Origin: Takakia lepidozioides
Taxonomy: Eukaryota; Streptophyta; Takakiopsida; Takakiales; Takakiaceae
Length of the DNA stretch: 64,000 nucleotides
Assembly: GCA_030704615.1 (NCBI GenBank)
Contig: CM060732.1
Location: forward strand, 20,770,001 to 20,834,000
Direction of reading: 5' to 3'
Below are positions 57,872-64,000 of the stretch, piece by piece. Within the stretch, counting starts at the first letter, position 1; each line of letters starts with the position of its first letter. The translations under genes were made by a program, and so were the position numbers. The notes under the pieces are model-generated. The model made no database searches, was not told where the DNA came from, and saw nothing but the letters and a program-made list of their open reading frames with translations.

Positions 57872-59554
57872 TCACCAGTAATCCCCACAAGAACAAGCCC
57901 CGTCTTGGAAGTGATGGAAGCGGTTGGCATCACGTAGAACAACTGCTCGCCCAACAATCTTTGAGATAAACTTGGTGGCGGTGTGACAGTCACCGCACAC
58001 CCGAAGGTTCTTAATGACACAGATAGGCACCCCGGGGGGTGTGCTGATGAGCCCAAAAGCAATGGCCAGCTTCTCACTGTGGTAGCAAAGGGAAAATTCT
58101 TTTTGCTCCTCCTCCAAATCACGCAGTACAAAGCGAGTGTCCGGCACATAGCCAGCCTCCTTCATCTGCCCAGACAGTCTCTGCAGCTCAGCATGGATTT
58201 CCTGAATCTGTGGATGAGTTTGGTCTGCTACAGCAAATGTGTGTAGCCTGTTGTTGACCTCAATGTAGCTGAGCCCTGCCTCCTTTTTGACACCTCTGGA
58301 CTCCATCAGTTTCCTCACCTTTGCTTGATCATCCCACCTGCCAGCTGAAGCATAGATGTTCGATAGCATCACGTAAGCTGCAGAGTGATTTGGATCACTC
58401 TGGAGGACACCTTTTGCTGCACGTTCTGCTACCTCCACATCCCCATGTACTCTGCAGGCACCAAGCAAGGCCCTCCATACTCCAGCACCTGGTTTGATGG
58501 GCATTCTGCTGATGAAATCCTCTGCTTTGTCCAATCGCCCTGCACGGCCTAGAAGCCCCACCATGCAGCCAAAGTGCTCCATTATTGGAGTGAGGCCATG
58601 ATCACGTCCCATACAATTGAAGTAGTGCCTGCCTTCATCCAGTAGGCCCACATGGCTACAGGCAGACAGAAGAGATATAAAGGTGATACAGTTTGGTTTC
58701 AAACCTTCCTTCTGCATTTGTTCAAATAGTTGCAGGGACTCCCTGGCAAACCCATGCTGAGCATATCCTGCGATCATTGCACTCCATGAGACCACATTTC
58801 GTTCAGCCATATTGTCAAATACTTGATGTGCATCCATCATGCTCCCACATTTTGCATACATATCAACAAGGGCAGTCTCGAGAATGTTATCTTGCACAAT
58901 TCCACTTATGCTAATGTCAGCATGAACCTGTTTGCCCTTTGCCAGGGCTTGTAAGCTGGCGCAAACATTGATGATGCAGGTGAGCGTGACCCTGTCAGGC
59001 GACACTCCTTCCCTTTGCATTTGCTCATACATCTTGAAAGCCTCCTTACCACACCCATGTTGTTTAGCTACATTGGCCAACACCTGTGCATGCTTGGCAT
59101 ATGCAGTTATCATTATATTCCACGTAAATAGAGTTCGTTCAGGCATTTTGTCAAACACTCCACGTGCATCCTCCATGCTCCCGCACTTTGCATACATGTT
59201 GATAAGGGTGTTAAGAAGAAAAACGTTTGGCTTGAATCCCCTTTGGATCATGTGTTTGTGCACCTGCATACCCTCTTCTAGGCCTTTCATTTTGATGCAC
59301 TCATGCAAAAGACAAACATAAGTATGGGAGTCTGCCTGACTGCCTTGTTCATTCAAAAATTGCAGCGCCTTTTTCAGTCGTCCTGACTTACATAGTGTCC
59401 TCACATCCCCAAAAGGGCCAGAACCTTTCCTGTCAAATCCCACTCCCTGTTGTCTTCTAAAAGCAGTGGTGATGGTAGAGGTGTTATTCCTGCTGACAGT
59501 CTGATGTCCAACAAGCAACTGTGCCCGATCCAATGCTGCCATTCTGCATGACAC
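57872..59554 (-). CDS. DYW-type PLS pentatricopeptide protein (organellar RNA editing factor)
   Basis: An intronless frame of 560 residues starts at MSCRMAALDRAQ. The N-terminus is rich in Arg, Ser and Thr and suits an organelle targeting peptide. About eight PPR units of the P-L-S type follow from residue 75 (for example PNVFLLNTLINMYAKCGSM, NVVSWSAMIAGYAQHGF). E and E+ motifs come next (GVWRALLGACRVHG, LSYIEVNNRLHTF), and then a complete DYW deaminase domain. The zinc-binding HSE (CYHSEKLAIAFG), the CGDCH pair and the terminal CSCGDYW are all present, so it should be catalytically competent for C-to-U editing of a plastid or mitochondrial transcript. The third unit holds an insertion (VLANVAKQHG). 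The target cannot be read by eye. Confidence 0.95.
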   Translation of the reverse strand: MSCRMAALDRAQLLVGHQTVSRNNTSTITTAFRRQQGVGFDRKGSGPFGDVRTLCKSGRLKKALQFLNEQGSQADSHTYVCLLHECIKMKGLEEGMQVHKHMIQRGFKPNVFLLNTLINMYAKCGSMEDARGVFDKMPERTLFTWNIMITAYAKHAQVLANVAKQHGCGKEAFKMYEQMQREGVSPDRVTLTCIINVCASLQALAKGKQVHADISISGIVQDNILETALVDMYAKCGSMMDAHQVFDNMAERNVVSWSAMIAGYAQHGFARESLQLFEQMQKEGLKPNCITFISLLSACSHVGLLDEGRHYFNCMGRDHGLTPIMEHFGCMVGLLGRAGRLDKAEDFISRMPIKPGAGVWRALLGACRVHGDVEVAERAAKGVLQSDPNHSAAYVMLSNIYASAGRWDDQAKVRKLMESRGVKKEAGLSYIEVNNRLHTFAVADQTHPQIQEIHAELQRLSGQMKEAGYVPDTRFVLRDLEEEQKEFSLCYHSEKLAIAFGLISTPPGVPICVIKNLRVCGDCHTATKFISKIVGRAVVLRDANRFHHFQDGACSCGDYW

Positions 59555-59990
59555 AAACTCTCAATTACAATCCAAAACACCCAATTTCACATAATATTTC
59601 AAACCTCTTATATGCTTCAAAGAAAGATCTCTTCACGAGGCAGACTTCTTGGTAAGCACATTAAGAAGGTTACAAACCTACCATAGTCATCTACTTTGAG
59701 AATATACAGTACCAGTTCTATCTGTTTGAGTTGAACCCTTGAATCATCGTCAAAAGAAACTTACAAATCTCTCACCTTCCTCTATTCCATCTCTCTCACA
59801 CAAACAGCCAGATTGTCATCCCTTGCTGTCACACTTGTGTTGCTAACCAGCTAGACTCCTGCAAAATCAGCTGTGAGTAACTATGGCCACTTCACAAAGA
59901 GACTGCAGAGGAAAAGGCATTGGAGATGGAGAGATAGAGATGGAGAAGACTAAGTGGCAGACTTGTCCATGGAGGAAAATACTCAACAAA
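59555..59990. other. PPR gene promoter / 3' flank of upstream gene
   Basis: No supported gene lies between the PPR start and the end of the next minus-strand gene. Confidence 0.4.
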
Positions 59991-60079
59991 CCTCTTGGTT
60001 ACTGAGAGACCTTCTCCACTTGTCAAACAGGGATGAGTCTGAAACAGCATTGACCGAGACCAGTGAGCTCTCACGAAAC

Positions 60080-61685
60080 ACAGCAGATGCAGATGACACA
60101 ATCTGCAGTCTTGCTGCTACCAGCAGCCCTGTGAGTAGAGCCCCTCCTAAAACACTGGCCAGTGCTGCTACCCACAAAGACTCAGCAAACTGCAACAGGT
60201 CACGTGGGGAACAGAAGGACAAAGACAGTCATCATTTCAGTTTGATTGAATGTTTGCCTTCATGCTCCACCAAGTGCCACATACACATGCCATTCGCATG
60301 TAAGTATCTCCATACTAATACTATTGAGCCCAAGCCTTGATTTGATGTTGCTTGGATGGCCATGGAAGATTAGTATAACAAACATCAAGGAGCCTAACAG
60401 GCATTACCACAGCCTCAAAAGCCCTGGCAACAGCACTTCCGATTGATGTACTCTTCCTTGCCCCTATGGTCCTTGCCCTCTCAACAACTGCGTGTGTGGG
60501 TGCAAGCTGGATGGAAATTAGCAACAACAATATTTCAATTCCATCTCCTTGCACATTCAGTCCCAAAAATGCCTTCCTTACTGCTGACCTAAGCAATAAG
60601 TTGTATAGAATAAGTTGATACTTAACTTACCCAAATGTCGAAGTTTCCATTAATACCTGGAAGTACTAATCACCACATCCCTCATCTTCTGCAACCCAAA
60701 AGCGAGTGAAACCTAATCCCAGATTCCATTAAACCCTAAACCCTGTACTGCATGAGAAAATGACACGAGCAGAAATGCAGCAAAGGAGGATGGAACTCAC
60801 AAGCTGCGTTGATATACTGCTATGGCAAGCGGAGCGGTCTGGAATAAGAGTCTCTATGGTCACGAGTGCTTGGCCCTTAGCAAGCTCTTCGGAGGCAGTA
60901 TGGCCACCATCTGCAGCCATGGCGGCAATCGCCTGCCATGGAAGAGCATCCCCATTCACCTCTAACGTGCATAAATCATTCCTGTATGCCCTGATCGTTG
61001 GATATGCCTTTGATCTCTCCAGTAATTCTCCCTTCTCCCTTTCAGTGGTGTAGTTCCTCCTGTTCCCGACATTATTCTTCCATTTACTCGCCTGACTGTC
61101 ACCACTGTCAATTTTACTGTTGTCCTCATATTGTCCATGTCTCTCCTTTTCAGTGGCTCCGCTCGATGGCTGAGCTCGAGCCTGAAAGCAGCAGCATTGC
61201 CGCCTACCAGTGAATTTTGTGTGGCGAAACAAATTTGTCACAGTTGAGTGTATTCTAGGAAGGTCTATTAGGTGATGTCCGATTGCCACTCCTCTCGAGA
61301 ATGTGGAATTGCATCTAGTTTGAGCACATGTGTGTCCTTCCCCCGTACAATTCCCAGAGCATGGATGTAAACTACACAAAGAGTCTTTTCTACAACCACG
61401 TTCAGAAAACAACACGGACTGTAAAAGAAGTCCACAGTGAAGCCTTTGGGCCCTTACTAAACCATCTTGGCCAATACTCCCAATACGCCGTCGACATAAA
61501 CTGCACTTTTGTTGTAACCTTTGATGTTGCTGAGATGCAGTAACACAAGGTGCTATACCAGTGGCTGAGAACTGCAGGGATTCTTGTGGATACGTCACAT
61601 GCATTTGCCTCTGAATCAATTCCCCTGAGGAGGAGCAACCAAGGGTCTGAACACAGAATTGCATCTCTCCCAAAGGGGAATTCAA
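60080..61685 (-). CDS. Unidentified multi-exon protein with C-terminal membrane segment
   Basis: The first large exon runs from an ATG at 61685 to a donor CTT/GTGAGT at 60801, about 295 codons. It starts with a long Ser/Cys/Arg/His-rich region, then an acidic/basic linker and a compact block: SKAYPTIRAYRNDLCTLEV, LPWQAIAAMAADGG, ALVTIETLIPD. That block recalls plant DUF760-type plastid proteins, but I am not sure. Candidate later exons on the same strand are ARKSTSIGSAVARAFEAV (about 60460-60405) and FAESLWVAALASVLGGALLT with GLLVAARLQIV (about 60205-60110), which form a hydrophobic membrane helix. Their junction phases are plausible but unproven. The end is not resolved. Confidence 0.45.
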
Positions 61686-61761
61686 GCTCGGGTCTTGTGG
61701 TAACTTCCTCTAGTACCAACCCGTAGGTAAACTTACTCTGGCGAGAGAAACTCTGCTTCAC

Positions 61762-62656
61762 AAAAGCCAGGCATGCACAAACATTCCAGTTATCAGCAGA
61801 AACTACAGAGAGCCCTGCAAAGTTAACTGCGCAGGGTGGGATTCCAAAGTAAAAGTTGACAAGGGCAAACTAACAGGTCCGAGAGACATGTATGGAGTGA
61901 CATGTGAAAACAGAGAGAGCCCATCTTGTTGAAAAGCTCATGAAACTAAAAACACAGAAGCAGAAGGGAAATCACTCATTGAAAGGCAGATATAAACCTC
62001 AGTCTTTTTTGCCTTGAAGCCGCACAGTCTACCCATACAGAGGCCACCTCCTCTACCCCCGGCGGTGACGTCATGTTAGTTGTAGAAGATAGATGAGTAT
62101 AGGAAGGTCTTGGTATGCGGGTACTTCTGTTTCCAGGACTTGAAGCCTACTGACAATGTTTGTCCCAACCGCATGGCAGAGAGAGGGGGGAGAGAGCAGG
62201 TGAGAGAGAGAGTTTGGAAGGTTTGCACTAATTAATCATGTGTCCTTCCAAATATGGCCTACATTGGGGCATACTGTTATTAGGATCTCAGTATTCTTCT
62301 GTAGAAGAGGTTTTTGCACAGCTGCAATTCTATAAATTTATCTTTCTCACTAGTGTGGTTCAGTTTTTAGGAGTTGAGGCAGGTGTTCATTGTCTGATTT
62401 TCTGTGGCTATTGTGTAAAAGTTTCTACAGGCAGAAGGATTGTGTTTCCTTGCACCCACTGTCAGCCAATGAAGTAGTGGGGTAAGGGGATTTCCAGGGA
62501 CCAGCTCTGGTCACCATGGCCACTACTGGGAAGAGCGGCATAAAGGTGTGTTTTTCTCTGGCCATGTGTAAATTTGCTGTCATGTGCCTGGTCATATTGA
62601 TGAAATCCTGTAAGACTTTATTTACAACATGTACAATGGTGAACGTACATAGGATG
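61762..62656. other. No supported gene
   Basis: This is the upstream flank of the previous gene, with a GA-rich stretch near 62180-62215. No family motif was seen. Confidence 0.45.
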
Positions 62657-62760
62657 AGAAGAAAACAAAAAGCTATAGTAAGCTACTCAGCTAGAGAAGA
62701 AAACAAAAGCTATAGTAAGCTACTCAACCGACGAAATCAGAAGCTATAGTAAGCTACTCA
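62657..62760 (+). repeat. Three-copy short repeat (core of 19 bp)
   Basis: AGCTATAGTAAGCTACTCA is present without change at 62671-62689, 62708-62726 and 62742-62760, with 37- and 34-base spacing. The first two copies share a longer GAGAAGAAAACAAAA lead. No function is evident. Confidence 0.9.
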
Positions 62761-64000
62761 AGCAGAGCCACCCTCCCAGCCAACAGCCATATTCCTCTGA
62801 AACTCGATTAACTTTCTCTTGGGGTATCCCTTTCACACCACACTTCCATATGTTTACTCACAGTTCGTGAGTCAGATGAGATTTATCTGCAAAGTTTGAT
62901 GGATTTTGAACAACCAGAGAGTAGTGTTAACACACTATCACCATGCACAGGCAGCACCTACATGCTGGTGCAGAGTTATGCATAGATATTCCAAGTTCAC
63001 TGCACATATGCTTGACAGATCTAGAACAAGAAGATTTAGGAGAACGCCAGAGCATCATGGTTCAGCATGCAAGCTCATGTGTTTTTCCTATCCCAAGTGC
63101 CCTGTACAACTACATAAGAGATGTCACATTTCACAATTACTGTAAAGTTCAGCACCTGTAATGGCTTAGCACCTAATCACTCCTCGCCTGAAATAGCACA
63201 ATGAGGAGAAAATGGCAGTTGAAAAGTCCCATGTCAACTTTACTTATGGAGCCTCACTTAAAAGAGAACTTTTGTTCATTCCCAAGGATTGAAAAAGTAC
63301 AACCTGCAATCTGGCTGGTGAAAAATCACCTTCGACTATGATGGTATCAATTATCAACCTGTTGCAGGGTGGTCTTGGTGGTTCGCTGTTCCGGGTTTCG
63401 CGAAATTCATACAGTGCAAGCTCGCCTCTACCACAGGTCAATTTGGTGTCTGTCTTTTGAAGAGAGCACTGAAGATTCTCCCATTTCATTCCTCCGGTAT
63501 AAGAAAGAAAATTTGTTCAACAATGTCTCTGTACAAGTCTTACCTGACAAGTCTAGCCTAACAATGGTGCAAACGAATTACACCAGATTTGGTAGTGGGG
63601 TGTGCTGGTGACCGAAGTCCCTCAATTTCCTTTTATGGTTAAGATGAAGACCCTTGCCTTTGATGCTGCTTTCGCACACGTAACCACTGATATAGTGAGG
63701 CAAAGGTGTGACAAGTACAATTCTAAACATCCTCAACCAAGCAATTGGGATTGAACTGTCACAACTTCAATCAGTTGAAGAGGCGTAAAGCTTGACCCTG
63801 ATGCTTAGATATAGCCTCCATAGAATTTTCCTTCAAGTGGGTGATTTGATGACAGATCTGCATGCTCAAGGAAAAGCAAGCACCCAGTGTTTCATGGCCC
63901 AACCCCGAGCAACAAGAGCTCCTCGGTTCTGTGGATCCACTCTGAACGGGCTTTTTAGGTCTGCAAGACCAGTCAACATCATGTTTCTAAGGGGAGCCTT
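62761..64000. other. Mostly no supported gene; one possible exon
   Basis: Apart from the candidate exon at 63368-63436, I see no coding signal to the right edge. Confidence 0.4.
63368..63436 (+). CDS. Possible internal exon of an unknown gene
   Basis: A 69-base open block sits between an acceptor (CTGTTGCAG) and a donor (CAG/GTCAAT). It reads GGLGGSLFRVSRNSYSASSP then LPQ. No neighbouring exon could be linked to it, so it may be chance. Confidence 0.2.

Noticed and set aside
60727-60745. AAACCCTAAACCCTG, telomere-like
   Set aside because: Only about two units. This is a telo-box-sized motif inside a plant gene region and not an interstitial telomere array.
1-64000. CRISPR arrays, bacterial operons or plasmid features
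   Set aside because: None were seen. All gene structure is eukaryotic, and no spaced identical repeats with unique spacers occur.

Overview
This window is nuclear DNA of a land plant. It holds spliced genes with short GT-AG introns, a PDR-type ABC transporter, a DYW pentatricopeptide (PPR) protein, a nepenthesin-like aspartic protease, a chloroplast-type DUF1995 protein, a nuclear tRNA-Asp, tRNA-derived SINEs, a LINE and Ty3/gypsy retrotransposons. The style of the DYW protein and the mixture of gypsy and LINE relics suggest a seed-free plant (lycophyte, fern or moss). That placement is an inference and is not secure.

Layout. (1) 0-5 kb: three in-phase exons of an unidentified gene, a possible coiled-coil exon at the left edge, small repeats and a possible SINE scrap. 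(2) 5.2-17.7 kb: a plant LINE split by nested LTR retrotransposons. Its ORF1 half lies left (about 6.2-8.6 kb) and the end of its reverse transcriptase lies right (15.2-17.4 kb). Between them sit the 3' part of a plus-strand gypsy element, whose decayed integrase carries a PHD-finger tail, and a nearly complete minus-strand gypsy element (gag to integrase). (3) 18.5-22.3 kb: a perfect 16-bp-arm hairpin, an intact three-exon aspartic protease gene and a decayed copy of that gene's last exon. (4) 22.6-27.6 kb: tRNA-Asp, a SINE, and three partial genes on the minus strand (a GOS12-type Golgi SNARE tail, proline iminopeptidase, an OSB/PDF-motif protein), ending at a 53-bp x 4 tandem repeat. (5) 28.2-33.8 kb: a complete 12-exon gene for cleavage stimulation factor CSTF64 (minus strand). 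(6) 34.2-35.4 kb: a second, unrelated LINE relic. (7) 36.2-46.6 kb: a complete 23-exon ABCG/PDR transporter (minus strand). (8) 48-53 kb: AT-rich intergenic DNA with two kinds of tRNA-derived SINE and a foldback. (9) 53.5-57.3 kb: a DUF1995 gene (plus strand). (10) 57.9-61.7 kb: an intronless DYW-type PPR gene and an unidentified gene with a C-terminal membrane segment (both minus strand). (11) 62-64 kb: a short tandem repeat and one possible exon.

The genes are ordinary eukaryotic single-gene units and do not form a pathway. Exon boundaries for CSTF64, the transporter, the protease and DUF1995 (from its second exon on) were read base by base. Phase is kept across every junction, so those models are strong. 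I found no clearly new biological system. The points most worth a second look are the PHD-tailed integrase, the cluster of partial genes next to a palindromic satellite, the SINE families, and the perfect hairpin upstream of the protease.
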